39,800 nucleotides of DNA from Armatimonadota bacterium (lineage in GTDB: Bacteria; Armatimonadota; SYMT01; JACQGL01). Location of the stretch: NCBI GenBank assembly GCA_016199525.1, contig JACQGL010000161.1, positions 1 to 39,800 on the forward strand, read 5' to 3'. The notes below the pieces were generated by a model that was given only the letters and a program-made list of their open reading frames with translations, searched no databases and had not been told where the DNA came from. This document shows, in pieces, positions 1 through 7,847 of the stretch. Made by a program: the position numbers and the translations under genes. How positions within the stretch are numbered: the stretch's first letter is position 1; the number at the start of each line of letters is the position of its first letter.

Positions 1-73
1 CCGGCGCCCCTTCAGGGCGGAGCCCAGGCACGCGCAAAACTCTGACGCGTACCCCCCCCTGCGCGCATCTCGG

Positions 74-102
74 TTGTGAGGCTGGGCGGCGTGTGTTATA
101 AT
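74..102 (+). promoter_or_regulatory. Sigma-70-type promoter of rpmE
   Basis: TTGTGA at 74-79 and a perfect TATAAT at 97-102 are separated by 17 bases, the ideal housekeeping sigma spacing. A transcript would begin near 109, about 75 bases before the L31 gene. It may also drive the downstream DUF1385, prfA and prmC genes, all on the same strand. Confidence 0.7.
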
Positions 103-185
103 CGTGGGGCCGTCCGGATCTGATCGGCGCGGCCACTCTAGCGTCCGCCCTGGGGGCGGATAAGGATTGAAAGAAACAAACAGAC

Positions 186-479
186 GTGAAACCGGACATC
201 CATCCGAAGTATCAGCCGGCTACGGTGCGCTGCGCCTGCGGCAATTCATTTCAGACGGTCTCCACGAAGCCGGAGATCCGCGTGGAGATCTGCTCGGCCT
301 GCCACCCGTTTTACACCGGCAAGCAGAAGATCGTGGATACCGAAGGCCGGGTGGAGAAGTTCCTGGCGCGGTACGGCTTGCAGGCGGGCCAGATGGCCGC
401 CGCGCAGGTACGCGCGCCGGCGAAGGCAGCCACTCCGACCCGGTCGGCGGCCGCTCCGGCTCGCGCGCGGAAGCGCTGA
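186..479 (+). CDS. rpmE: 50S ribosomal protein L31, zinc-binding type
   Basis: A component of the large ribosomal subunit that bridges the 50S and 30S subunits. The 97-residue product opens with the conserved MKPDIHPKY segment. It has four cysteines at 16, 18, 36 and 39 (CxC and CxxC), the zinc-binding C+ form, rather than the zinc-free paralogue induced by zinc starvation. The core ends near residue 70; the rest is an Ala/Pro/Arg-rich basic tail longer than in most L31 proteins, probably rRNA-contacting or disordered. The start is a GTG at 186; the nearest purine-rich Shine-Dalgarno-like stretch is weak and rather far upstream. It is first in a run with DUF1385, prfA and prmC, an order familiar from several Gram-positive-like phyla. 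Confidence 0.93.
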   Translation: MKPDIHPKYQPATVRCACGNSFQTVSTKPEIRVEICSACHPFYTGKQKIVDTEGRVEKFLARYGLQAGQMAAAQVRAPAKAATPTRSAAAPARARKR

Positions 480-483
480 GCGT

Positions 484-512
484 TACGGATTGTGGATTTC
501 GGATCGCAGCAT
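484..512 (+). repeat. Degenerate dispersed phrase repeat (GGATTGTGGATTTCGGAT type)
   Basis: The rpmE/DUF1385 spacer contains GGATTGTGGATTTCGGATC, whose reverse translation gives an IRNPQ/STIRN-like peptide. Such strings recur as spurious peptides in many environmental bacterial genomes as far as I recall. Only one degenerate copy is visible here, so family assignment is tentative. Confidence 0.35.
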
Positions 513-579
513 CCCGAACCTTCCCAATCCGGGGTGCCCTTTGGGCCTCGCAACCGGCAATGGCAGTAGGCGATAAGCG

Positions 580-1608
580 TTGAGCGAACGGACATTCTAC
601 GGCGGCCAGGCGGTCATCGAGGGCGTGATGATGCGCGGGCCGCGCTATTTCGCGGTCGCCTGTCGGCGCGCCAACGGCGAGATCGTGGTGAAGCAAGAGG
701 CGGTGCCCCTCTTCTTCACGCGATTCGTGTGGGCGCGCTGGCCGTTTCTGCGTGGCGTATTCGCGCTGCTGGATACGCTTGGCCTGGGGATGAAGTCGCT
801 CCTGTATTCGGCGGAGCTGGCGCGGGATGCCGACGACGAGGGGATGCCCGCAGAAGACATCTCCTTGCGGAACGGAGCGGACCCGGGCGGGCAGGAAGAC
901 GCGTACCAGGTCTGCCCTACGGCCCGCAGGGGATGCAATCGGGACGGGGAGCAGCGTTCGATCTCTAGCCTGGCGATCTCCGGCAGTGCGGCGATCGGCC
1001 TGGGACTCGGGATCTTCCTGTTCGTGTTGCTCCCGCATCTGCTGACGCGGGGCTTGCAGCCGATCGTGAGCCGCCCGCTGGCGCTGAACCTGATTGAGGG
1101 CGCCGTGCGGGTGGCCATCGCGTTGGGCTACATCTGGGGCATCGCGCGCATGAAGCGGGTGCAGCGGTTGTTCCAGTACCATGGCGCGGAGCACCAGGCG
1201 ATCAACGCCTGGGAGCAGGAGGGCAGCCTGGATCTGCAGGTGGCGGCGCGGCAGTCCAGAATCCACCCGCGGTGCGGGACGAACTTCCTGCTCACCGTGC
1301 TAATCGTGAAGGTGTTGATCTATCCGTTCTTCGGGTGGCCGCCGTTGCTGGTGGGATTTGCGCTGCGGCTGGCACTGCTGCCCGTGGTGGCGGCGCTGTC
1401 TTTCGAGGTGATCCGTCTGGCGGGCCAGCACCGGGATTGTCGCCCGCTGCAGTGGCTGGTGGCGCCGGGGCTCCTGACGCAGCGTCTCACCACGCGGGAG
1501 CCAGACCTCGATATGCTGGAGGTCTCGCTGCGTGCGCTGCGATCCGTGATTGAGCAAGAGGAAGCCGTCCACAGGTCGGACATCGCGCCCGCACCGACGA
1601 TGTCATGA
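580..1608 (+). CDS. DUF1385 (YqhQ family) integral membrane protein
   Basis: Unknown biochemical function; the family is commonly encoded beside prfA/prmC. The 342-residue product begins with the family hallmark [15 protein letters not shown] at residues 6-20. It carries the other conserved blocks, [15 protein letters not shown] near the middle and [11 protein letters not shown] shortly after. Hydrophobic segments lie around residues 130-155 ([12 protein letters not shown] onward), 170-190 and 235-285, so it is a polytopic inner-membrane protein. A hydrophilic insert (about residues 85-125) sits between the first conserved block and the first clear membrane helix. The chosen start is TTG at 580, which places the invariant YGGQ motif six residues in. 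Its stop at 1606-1608 leaves about 160 bases before prfA. Confidence 0.88.
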   Translation: MSERTFYGGQAVIEGVMMRGPRYFAVACRRANGEIVVKQEAVPLFFTRFVWARWPFLRGVFALLDTLGLGMKSLLYSAELARDADDEGMPAEDISLRNGADPGGQEDAYQVCPTARRGCNRDGEQRSISSLAISGSAAIGLGLGIFLFVLLPHLLTRGLQPIVSRPLALNLIEGAVRVAIALGYIWGIARMKRVQRLFQYHGAEHQAINAWEQEGSLDLQVAARQSRIHPRCGTNFLLTVLIVKVLIYPFFGWPPLLVGFALRLALLPVVAALSFEVIRLAGQHRDCRPLQWLVAPGLLTQRLTTREPDLDMLEVSLRALRSVIEQEEAVHRSDIAPAPTMS

Positions 1609-1710
1609 GGGCGGTTGGGTGCTCGGGACCGTTAACGGTGTGTATTGAGTTAGCGCACGAGCAGAAAGCCGGTTGGGGAAGAAGCAGCCGAACGGTCTGC
1701 GAACCAGAAG

Positions 1711-1766
1711 TTAGCGGACTAATAGCGGATGGCCGTCAGCCATCAGTAGTGGGAGATAAGAAACCA
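1711..1766 (+). repeat. Dispersed repeat remnant with small hairpin
   Basis: The spacer upstream of prfA holds GATGGC (1728-1733) and GCCATC (1739-1744) around a five-base loop. It lies within a stretch translating as [13 protein letters not shown], resembling recurrent repeat-derived peptides in other genomes (recollection, not checked). It ends immediately before the prfA ribosome-binding region. Confidence 0.35.
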
Positions 1767-1769
1767 GGA

Positions 1770-2876
1770 ATGCGGGAGAAGCTGCAAGGGATTGAAGCGC
1801 GTTACGAACGCCTGGAAAAGGAGCTGAGCGATCCGGCAGTGATTGCCGACCAGGAGCGGTTCCAGCAGGCGGCCCGCGCGCACGCCGAACTCGGGGAACT
1901 GGTGGCGACGTTCCGTGAGGCGCGGGAGATTCGCCGCCAGATCGAGGAGACGCGCCCCCTTCTGCACGACCACGATCCCGACCTGCGCTCTCTGGCCGAG
2001 GAAGAGTTGCCCGCGCTTGAGCAGCAACGGGAGGCGCTGGAACACCGGCTGCGCGTGCTGCTGCTGCCGCGCGATCCGGCGGATGAGAAGGACGTGATTA
2101 TGGAAATCCGCGCGGGGACAGGCGGCGAGGAGGCGGCTCTGTTCGCGGGCGATTTGCTGCGCATGTACATGCGTTACGCCGAACGGATGGGCTGGAAGAC
2201 GGAAATTCTCTCCGCTAACGAAACGGGAATTGGAGGGTTTAAGGAAATAATCCTTTCCATCCGTGGGAAGGGCGCCTACAGCCGGCTCAAGTACGAGGGC
2301 GGGCCGCACCGCGTGCAGCGCATCCCCGAAACAGAAAGCGGCGGCCGCATCCACACCAGCGCCGCCACGGTGGCCGTTCTCCCCGAGGTGGAAGACGTCG
2401 AGGTACACATTCATCCCGACGATCTGGAGGTCGATACCTTCCGGGCCTCCAGCGCGGGCGGCCAGAACGTGCAGAAGAACGAGACCGCAGTGCGCATCAC
2501 CCACCGACCGACGAGGATTGTGGTGAGCTGCCAGGACGAGCGGTCGCAGCTGCAGAACCGCGAGAAGGCGATGCGAATGCTGCGGGCGCGCCTCTACGAG
2601 CGGATGCAGCAGGAGCAGTCCGCGGAGGTCTCTTCCGCCCGCCGCGCCCAGGTGGCCAGCGGGGATCGTAGCGACAAGATCCGCACTTATAACTTCCCGC
2701 AGAACCGGCTGACCGACCATCGCATCGGGCGCACGGTGATCAACCGTCTGGAGGCGATCCTCGACGGGGACATCGACGACATCATCGAGGAGCTGCGTAG
2801 GGCAGATGAGGCGGCGCGGCTATCCGGGGAGGAGGGTCTTACCGGAGCCAAACGTTTGGTTGCCGCCGGCGCCTGA
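1770..2876 (+). CDS. prfA: Peptide chain release factor 1
   Basis: Recognises UAA and UAG in the ribosomal A site and triggers peptidyl-tRNA hydrolysis. The 368-residue length is typical. The stop-codon-reading PxT tripeptide is PET at residues 186-188, and the catalytic GGQ begins at residue 230 (2457-2465) in the context [12 protein letters not shown]. The C-terminal [22 protein letters not shown] block is also characteristic. ATG at 1770 is chosen because the protein then begins [19 protein letters not shown], as in the family; the reading frame is open further upstream, but that part is repeat-like and not conserved. GGGAG at 1751-1755 is a distant Shine-Dalgarno. prmC, whose product methylates the GGQ glutamine, follows after a repeat-filled spacer. 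Confidence 0.97.
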   Translation: MREKLQGIEARYERLEKELSDPAVIADQERFQQAARAHAELGELVATFREAREIRRQIEETRPLLHDHDPDLRSLAEEELPALEQQREALEHRLRVLLLPRDPADEKDVIMEIRAGTGGEEAALFAGDLLRMYMRYAERMGWKTEILSANETGIGGFKEIILSIRGKGAYSRLKYEGGPHRVQRIPETESGGRIHTSAATVAVLPEVEDVEVHIHPDDLEVDTFRASSAGGQNVQKNETAVRITHRPTRIVVSCQDERSQLQNREKAMRMLRARLYERMQQEQSAEVSSARRAQVASGDRSDKIRTYNFPQNRLTDHRIGRTVINRLEAILDGDIDDIIEELRRADEAARLSGEEGLTGAKRLVAAGA

Positions 2877-2879
2877 TCC

Positions 2880-2968
2880 GTGCGAAGGACGAACGGACGA
2901 GGCACGAAGAACGAAGTGACGAGGGCCGACCTTCCTTCATTCTGTCGTGTCCTCGTCTTCTCGTTGAG
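2880..2968 (+). repeat. Long imperfect inverted repeat, purine arm then pyrimidine arm
   Basis: The prfA/prmC spacer begins with a purine-rich arm built on ACGAA-like units (about 2884-2924). It ends with a pyrimidine-rich arm (about 2931-2966) whose reverse complement matches the first arm with scattered mismatches. The whole spacer could form one long hairpin in RNA. The same architecture recurs downstream of prmC, tsaC and the GDT1-like gene in this window. Confidence 0.5.
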
Positions 2969-3838
2969 TTGACCGTAAACGTGCGCACGGCCCTGAAGCG
3001 CGCGGCGGCGCGTCTGCGGCGCGCCGGCGTGGATACGCCGGAGCTGGACGCCGAACTCCTCCTGGCCCACGTCCTGGGGCGGGAGCGTTCCTTCCTCTTT
3101 GCTCACCCCGATCTGGCGCTGGATGGCGCCGCTCGCTCTAACTACGCCGCCGTCGTGCGCCGCCGTGCGGCCCGCGAGCCGCTTCCCTACCTGTTAGGCC
3201 GGTGGGAGTTCATGGGCATGTCGTTCCTGGTGACGCCCGCCGTGCTAATTCCCCGACCGGAGACGGAAGTGCTCGTGGAGGCGCTGGCCGGCCGCCTGGT
3301 CCCGAACGAGTCCGGGATGCGCATTCTGGACATCGGCGCAGGCAGCGGCTGCGTGGCCATCGGGCTGGTAAGCCTGCTGCCGGAGGCGAAGGTGGTGGCC
3401 CTGGAGCCGAGCCAGGCCGCCCTGGGGGTGGCTCGCCGGAACGCGGCCGCGTTGGGTTATGCAGCTCGGATCGAGTTCGTGGCGGGGATCTTTCCTGAGG
3501 ATGCCCGCCACGTCGGTCTGTTCGACGCCCTGGCGGCCAATCCGCCCTATATCCCGTCCGCAGAAGTGGCGGCTCTGCAGCCGGAAATCAGGGATTACGA
3601 GCCCCGGGAGGCGGTGGACGGCGGCCCTGATGGGCTGGCGGTGCTCCGGCCCCTGGCGACGGAGGGCCCGGATATGCTCGTCCCCGGTGGCTGGCTGGCC
3701 ACTGAGGTCGCCCTGGGGCAGGCAGAGAGGGTGGTGCAGCTGCTGCAGGCGGAGGGCCGGTGGGAGGCGATCACGACGGTGCCCGACCTGGCAGGCATCC
3801 CCCGGGTGGTGCTGGCCCGCCGGCGGGTGGAGGGGTGA
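2969..3838 (+). CDS. prmC: Release factor glutamine N5-methyltransferase
   Basis: Transfers a methyl group from S-adenosylmethionine to the GGQ glutamine of release factors 1 and 2, raising termination efficiency. The 289-residue protein has an N-terminal helical domain ending in the conserved EPLPYLLGRWEFMG block (about 70-83). The SAM-binding ILDIGAGSGC motif follows (about 115-124), and the substrate-amide-binding NPPY is at residues 191-194. TTG at 2969 is the furthest plausible start; a GTG at 2981 four codons later is an alternative. The start lies at the end of the pyrimidine arm of the preceding repeat, so no good Shine-Dalgarno is seen. Confidence 0.93.
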   Translation: MTVNVRTALKRAAARLRRAGVDTPELDAELLLAHVLGRERSFLFAHPDLALDGAARSNYAAVVRRRAAREPLPYLLGRWEFMGMSFLVTPAVLIPRPETEVLVEALAGRLVPNESGMRILDIGAGSGCVAIGLVSLLPEAKVVALEPSQAALGVARRNAAALGYAARIEFVAGIFPEDARHVGLFDALAANPPYIPSAEVAALQPEIRDYEPREAVDGGPDGLAVLRPLATEGPDMLVPGGWLATEVALGQAERVVQLLQAEGRWEAITTVPDLAGIPRVVLARRRVEG

Positions 3839-3972
3839 CATAAACCATCGAAATACGGAGAGATGCAGGGGAATGGGGGCGTTCGGTATTCGGTGTTGGA
3901 CATCGGACCTGGGGCGTTCAGGGCCTTGCCGCCATTCTCCCACTCCTTCCGTGTCTTCGGGGTGCAACTCCG
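3839..3972 (+). repeat. Dispersed repeat with imperfect inverted arms
   Basis: The prmC/tsaC spacer starts with AACCATCGAAATACGGAGAG (from about 3843) and ends with a pyrimidine-rich arm (about 3939-3965) that is roughly its reverse complement. Read in one frame the left arm gives NHRNTERCRG, close to NHRDTE-type strings that I recall as spurious peptides in many environmental genomes. Between the arms is a GGTATTCGGTGTTGG phrase (about 3885-3900). Confidence 0.5.
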
Positions 3973-3983
3973 GGAGCAGGCGG

Positions 3984-4637
3984 ATGAGTCGGCAGACAGA
4001 GGTGCGCGTGGTGGATCCCCGCTCGCCCGCGGCCGCTGCCATCGAGGCGGCGGCCGCGCTCCTGCGCACGGGCGAGCTGGTTGCCTACCCCACGGAGACC
4101 GTCTACGGCCTGGCCGCCGACGGCCTTAGTGAGTGCGCCGTGCGGGCCGTGATTGCCGCCAAGGGGCGACCTGCGGAGAAGGGAATCATCCTTGCCGTGG
4201 CTGACCCTGAGCAGGTGGCGGCGCTCGCGGCGTCGGTGCCTCCCGCCGCCTGGCGGCTGATGGCGCGCTTCTTCCCCGGCCCGCTAACCCTGGTGCTGCT
4301 TGCCGGGCCCGCGGTGCCCCCTGCCGCGTGCGGACCAGGGGGTACGGTGGCTGTGCGGATGCCCGATCATCCCGTGGCGCTGGCCCTCATACGGGCGCTC
4401 GGCCGGCCGATCACGAGTACGAGCGCCAATCCGAGCGGTACGCTTCCCCCGCGCACCGCAGCGGAGGTGCTGCGCGGGCTATCGGGGCGCATTGCGCTGG
4501 TTCTGGATGCGGGGCCCGCACCGGGCGGAGTGCCCTCCACGGTGGTGGATCTCACCCGTGATCCGCCTGTCATTCTTCGGGAGGGCGCCGTGTCCGAGAC
4601 GGAGGTGCGGGAGGCACTGGCGAAGGAAGAGGGATGA
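3984..4637 (+). CDS. tsaC: L-threonylcarbamoyladenylate synthase (TsaC/Sua5/YrdC family)
   Basis: Makes threonylcarbamoyl-AMP from threonine, bicarbonate and ATP, the first step of the t6A37 modification of ANN-decoding tRNAs. The 217-residue product consists of a YrdC fold only. It has GELVAYPTETVYGLAADG near residues 30-47, KGRPAEKG near 60, FFPGPLTLVL near 95-104, and the nucleotide-site ITSTSANPSG near 140-150. It lacks the C-terminal Sua5 domain (usual long form about 340 residues), so it is of the TsaC length. ATG at 3984 has GGGAG at 3972-3976, seven bases upstream; the reading frame stays open far upstream but overlaps prmC. Clustering with prfA and prmC is common in bacteria. Confidence 0.9.
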   Translation: MSRQTEVRVVDPRSPAAAAIEAAAALLRTGELVAYPTETVYGLAADGLSECAVRAVIAAKGRPAEKGIILAVADPEQVAALAASVPPAAWRLMARFFPGPLTLVLLAGPAVPPAACGPGGTVAVRMPDHPVALALIRALGRPITSTSANPSGTLPPRTAAEVLRGLSGRIALVLDAGPAPGGVPSTVVDLTRDPPVILREGAVSETEVREALAKEEG

Positions 4638-4875
4638 AGGAACGCGGGCATGAAGGGATGAGGCAGCGGCAGGCCCAAGAGGCGAACGGACGATACAATA
4701 GCCAACCAGGAAGGCGGGTAGACGGGAGGCGGGAGGAGTAAGAACTGCAGGCAAGTCCTCGGCCCATAGTCTACAGATTATCGCTGCCTCGTTTGGTCGT
4801 TTCTCGCTTTGTCGTTATACCGTTTCTTTCTGTCTCCGGCTCTACCAATCAAAGGTCCATCCTTCAATCTTCATA
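4638..4875 (+). repeat. Repeat-filled spacer: purine-rich then pyrimidine-rich tract
   Basis: No gene is visible in 4638-4954. The first part (4638-4740) is purine-rich on this strand, including GACGGGAGGCGGGAGGAG near 4722-4739. The second part (about 4776-4850) is pyrimidine-rich with TTTGGTCGTTTCTCG-like units. Together they resemble the two-arm spacers after prfA and prmC. The reverse strand reads as low-complexity SRLP-type peptides rather than a protein. Confidence 0.45.
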
Positions 4876-4954
4876 TCGCTGGACGAACGGGGCATCGGTC
4901 CCTTACAATAGGCGTCAGCGGCCCGCCAGCAGGCGGCAAAGGAGGGAAGCGGAG

Positions 4955-5737
4955 ATGCGACGATCGATCTGGGCCCTGGCATGGCTCGCGGCACTGGGCG
5001 TCGCGGCCTCAAGCGCCGGCGCGGCGCAGGAGTTCAAACCGCGCGAGGAGCTGCTCGATTTCCGGGGCAAGGGCGCGTTCAAAGTGGAGATCGGGGGAGT
5101 CAACCTGGTGGTCGGCGTGGAGCAGACCTACCGGCGGCCCGATGGCATACTGATGGCTACCGATCTGTTGGGGCTGCGCGCCTGGATGCTGGCCGAGAGC
5201 AATGTGGAGCGGAGCTTTAGTCCGCAGCAGGGCCTGGTGATCGAAAAGAAGTACCGCAACCTGAACCGTCTCCCTGTCCACCCCAGCCTGGCGGTGCAGA
5301 TGTCGATGGTCACCTTCGGGACGGCGTTGCGGGCCGTGCCGGATCTCCATAGGGTAGGGGCAGAGAAGGTTCTCGACTATCCCTGCGCCATTGTCGAAGT
5401 GCCGAACGAGAGCCTCTTGCAGCAGCTGCGTTGCCTGAGCCCTGAGCTGGAGAAGCAGTTGGGAGCGGGAAAGACCCGCGCTTGGCTTACTGAGGCGCAT
5501 GGCCTGCCGGTGAAGATTGAGGTGTATGATAACGAGGGCAAGCCGGCGGTCCTCTTCGGGTTCACGGAGCTGCAGGTTAACACCGGCCTGAAACCTTCGG
5601 ACCTACGGCTGGCCGCCCCGCCCAACACGCCGATAGTGAGCGTGGATGTGGATCTCGCGGATCCGAAGTGGGAAGAGAAGATGGAGAAGGATCTGCAGCG
5701 GAAGGCGGATCAGCTGCTGAAGCGCAGGCAACGGTAG
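4955..5737 (+). CDS. Secreted LolA-like fold protein
   Basis: A 260-residue exported protein. Residues 1-24 form a signal peptide (MRRS, then a hydrophobic core, then Ala-rich ASSAGAA with likely cleavage near residue 24). The mature part has alternating strands with the pattern seen in LolA/RseB-like lipid-binding half-barrels, such as GAEKVLDYPCAIVEVP, a TRAWLTEAHGLPVKIEVYDNEGKP strand pair, and a C-terminal LKPSDLRLAAP segment. The last 25 residues are a charged helix rich in Lys/Arg/Glu. ATG at 4955 has a very strong AAAGGAGGG at 4938-4946. It is the last gene before a convergent small gene. A role in envelope lipoprotein or lipid handling is inference; no catalytic motif is visible. Confidence 0.6.
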   Translation: MRRSIWALAWLAALGVAASSAGAAQEFKPREELLDFRGKGAFKVEIGGVNLVVGVEQTYRRPDGILMATDLLGLRAWMLAESNVERSFSPQQGLVIEKKYRNLNRLPVHPSLAVQMSMVTFGTALRAVPDLHRVGAEKVLDYPCAIVEVPNESLLQQLRCLSPELEKQLGAGKTRAWLTEAHGLPVKIEVYDNEGKPAVLFGFTELQVNTGLKPSDLRLAAPPNTPIVSVDVDLADPKWEEKMEKDLQRKADQLLKRRQR

Positions 5738-5857
5738 GGATCGGATTGGGGAGAGTCGATCTGCGTGGGTGTGCCACGTACGGAGAGCACGGGGCGTTGA
5801 GTGTGGCGACCGGTTATCTTAAACGCCCAAGGCCCAACAGCCAGCCCCCAACCGCAC

Positions 5858-6055
5858 CTACCGCTGGTTTTCGCTGCGCACCAGGCCCCAGAAGATGAAG
5901 GCGATGCCGAGGAGGGTGATGGCGTAGCCAAGGATGAGGAGCGCGCTGCGACCCGTGAGCACGTCGGTTTCGAAGCGCCACCCGCCCAGCGATACCACCA
6001 CCAGGCCGAGGAGGAAGAGCAACAAACCGCTCCAGGACATCTGCCGGGGGGACAT
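5858..6055 (-). CDS. Small two-helix membrane protein
   Basis: A 65-residue product, convergent with the LolA-like gene. It has two hydrophobic helices, SGLLLFLLGLVVVSLGGW (about 8-25) and SALLILGYAITLLGIAFIFW (about 37-56), joined by a short loop and ending in a charged tail. ATG at 6055 (minus) is preferred because GGAG lies about ten bases upstream and the first helix then follows directly; an internal ATG at 6040 is the alternative. I do not recognise a family. Between it and the upstream + gene, 5792-5798 and 5822-5828 could pair as a weak seven-base stem. Confidence 0.55.
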   Translation of the reverse strand: MSPRQMSWSGLLLFLLGLVVVSLGGWRFETDVLTGRSALLILGYAITLLGIAFIFWGLVRSENQR

Positions 6056-6166
6056 GGAAGCCAGCTCCGCGGGAAGTATACGTCGCCCTGCGGTCGGCGC
6101 CCAGCAGCGGGCCAGGCGGCTTGGCAAGCGGCGCCGTTTTCCGCTATCCGTAAGGAGTGGTATCGG

Positions 6167-6178
6167 TAAGGAGGTGAT
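6167..6178 (+). promoter_or_regulatory. Perfect extended Shine-Dalgarno
   Basis: TAAGGAGGTGAT is fully complementary to the canonical 3' end of bacterial 16S rRNA over 12 bases. It sits six bases upstream of the TTG at 6184 (nine bases counted from GGAGG). A site this strong in front of a very short reading frame is the main reason for calling the gene that follows. A TTGGCA at 6121-6126 with TATCCG at 6145-6150 (18-base gap) may be its promoter. Confidence 0.75.
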
Positions 6179-6183
6179 GACGA

Positions 6184-6297
6184 TTGGCTACGGAGCGTGA
6201 GCGCGAAGTGCGCCGCCGTCGGCACCGCCGCGCGAAGCGGTTGAAGCAGCGGGCGAAGGAAGGGGCGGCGGCACAGACTGGCCGGAAACCGGCGTGA
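6184..6297 (+). CDS. 37-residue highly basic protein
   Basis: Starts at TTG 6184 and ends at TGA 6295-6297. The peptide begins MATEREREVRRRRHRRAKR and continues with KQRAKEG and a short Ala/Gly/Lys tail. About 40 percent of residues are Arg or Lys, with no aromatic residue and no Cys, so it is probably an RNA-binding helix. It is not long enough to be picked up by usual gene finders and I do not recognise a family. Its composition is like small ribosome-associated proteins (the bTHX type), but no sequence motif links it to one. Support rests on the perfect 12-base Shine-Dalgarno and compositional contrast; confidence is moderate. Confidence 0.55.
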   Translation: MATEREREVRRRRHRRAKRLKQRAKEGAAAQTGRKPA

Positions 6298-6560
6298 TGC
6301 CCCTTGCCTATGACCGCCCTCGCCTGAAGTCGTCTCCTCTAACTCCTCCGTCACCCTGCACGGCAGGGGCCGCTGGATGGGGCGGCGTCGCTTGAGCGGC
6401 GGCATTGAGTGCGCTATATGTTGTAAAGGGCAGAGGACGTTGCCAGCAACAGTGCCATGACCGTAAGGGAGCGTGTGGTGGGGAGGGCGGAATCTACCGA
6501 TTCTCAATCCCCGTAATCTTAAGGCTCAGCGCCTGACACGAATCGAACGCACTATTCTCT
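6298..6560 (+). other. Spacer without recognised gene
   Basis: About 260 bases between the short basic protein and mtlD. I see no convincing open frame, tRNA or terminator. CTGACA (6533-6538) and TATTCT (6553-6558) just before mtlD are only 14 bases apart, too close for a normal promoter. Confidence 0.4.
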
Positions 6561-7733
6561 ATGTCGATCACTTCTCATTACCCCACGGTCGTCCAGTTCG
6601 GAGCGGGCAGCATCGGCCGCGGGTTTGTGGGGCAGCTCTGGAGCGAGGCTGGATACGAGGTCGTGTTCGTGGACGTCGTTCCCGAATTGCTCACTGCCCT
6701 GAACGAGCGTCGCTCCTACCGTTTGCGCCTGGCAGGGCCGGACCGGTTTGAGACGCTCACCATTGCCCCCGTACGCGCCGTGGACGGACGGGACCGGGAG
6801 GCGGTGGCCGGAGAACTGGCTCGCGCCGCCTTTGCCTGCACCGCCGTGGGCGTGGGAGTGCTGCTACAGGTAGCCCCCGCGCTGGCCGCGGGCCTCGCCC
6901 GCCGATGCGCCGCCGGAGGCGGTCCCCTGAACGTCTTCCTGTGCGAGAACCAGCTCCACTGCTCGGACCTGCTGCGCGGTATCGTGGCACGCCACCTGGC
7001 CGATCCCGCGGCCGGAGACACGCTCGGCCTGGTGGAAACGGTCGTCAGCCGGATGGTGCCCCTGATGTCCGCGGAGGAGCGCGCTCGCGATCCATTGCTG
7101 GCAGTAGCGGAGGACTGGCGCATGCTCGTGGCCGACCGGTCGGCGGTCGTCGGCGCGCCGCCCGACGTGCCGGGCGTGGAGTACGTCAGCGATTACCCGG
7201 GGCACGTGGCGCGCAAGCTATTCATCCATAACATGGGCCACGCAGTGGCTGCTTACCTGGGTTACCTGCGCGGCCACGCTACCATCCACGAGGCGATTGC
7301 CGACCCACACGTGGGGCTGGCCGTGCGAGAGGCGATGGCAGAAACCTGCGAGGCGCTCTGCCGCCAGTACGGATGGACGCGTGAGCCGGTGCGCGCCTAC
7401 GCCGCCGACCTGGAGCGCCGGTTCCGGAACGCCGCGCTGGGGGACACGGTGGCTCGCGTCGGCCGGGACCCGCTGCGCAAGCTCCGCCCCAACGATCGGC
7501 TTGTCGGCGCCGCCCTCCTGTGTCTGGATCATGACGTAACGCCGCTGCAGATTGCTCGCGGCATCGCCGCCGCACTGCGCTTCGATCCGCCGGGCGACCC
7601 ATCCGCCGGCGAGCTTCAGGCTCTCTTGCAGCAAGAGGGGCTGGATGACGTCCTGGAGCGCGTCTGCGGGCTGCCGCCGGCGGGCGAGCTCGCGGGAATG
7701 ATCCGCAGCGCCGCGGAGCCGCTGGGTCTGTAA
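6561..7733 (+). CDS. mtlD: Mannitol-1-phosphate 5-dehydrogenase family protein
   Basis: Long-chain polyol dehydrogenase that would interconvert mannitol 1-phosphate and fructose 6-phosphate with NAD(H) in the cytoplasm. The 390-residue length fits MtlD. The Rossmann motif FGAGSIGRGF is at residues 13-22. The catalytic Lys-Asn-His constellation is visible as K219, N224 and H227 in KLFIHNMGHA. The C-terminal all-helical domain follows, with LRPNDRLVGA near 312. No Shine-Dalgarno precedes ATG 6561, but the NAD motif is at the right distance. No PTS transporter is nearby, so mannitol uptake is not implied; a related tagaturonate or mannonate reductase activity cannot be excluded. Confidence in the family is high, in the substrate moderate. 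Confidence 0.83.
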   Translation: MSITSHYPTVVQFGAGSIGRGFVGQLWSEAGYEVVFVDVVPELLTALNERRSYRLRLAGPDRFETLTIAPVRAVDGRDREAVAGELARAAFACTAVGVGVLLQVAPALAAGLARRCAAGGGPLNVFLCENQLHCSDLLRGIVARHLADPAAGDTLGLVETVVSRMVPLMSAEERARDPLLAVAEDWRMLVADRSAVVGAPPDVPGVEYVSDYPGHVARKLFIHNMGHAVAAYLGYLRGHATIHEAIADPHVGLAVREAMAETCEALCRQYGWTREPVRAYAADLERRFRNAALGDTVARVGRDPLRKLRPNDRLVGAALLCLDHDVTPLQIARGIAAALRFDPPGDPSAGELQALLQQEGLDDVLERVCGLPPAGELAGMIRSAAEPLGL

Positions 7734-7847
7734 TCGCTCGCCGGCATCCCTCGCGCCGGGGTGACTGCGGCTCCGTCCACCCGTATAGTTAAGTGTCCGC
7801 TGCGCGCGGGGACCCGCGTCAGGGGCGCCTGGCTTCCGGAGATCAGC

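Noticed and set aside
1605-1769. An upstream extension of release factor 1 by 55 residues
   Set aside because: The extension is repeat-like, not conserved in the family, and ATG 1770 gives the standard N-terminus.
5710-6507. A 265-codon minus-strand frame around the short basic protein gene
   Set aside because: Arg/Pro-rich low-complexity translation with no motif, and it conflicts with the better supported small genes at 5858-6055 and 6184-6297.
6533-6560. A promoter giving a leaderless mtlD transcript
   Set aside because: CTGACA and TATTCT are only 14 bases apart and the predicted start would fall inside the coding region.
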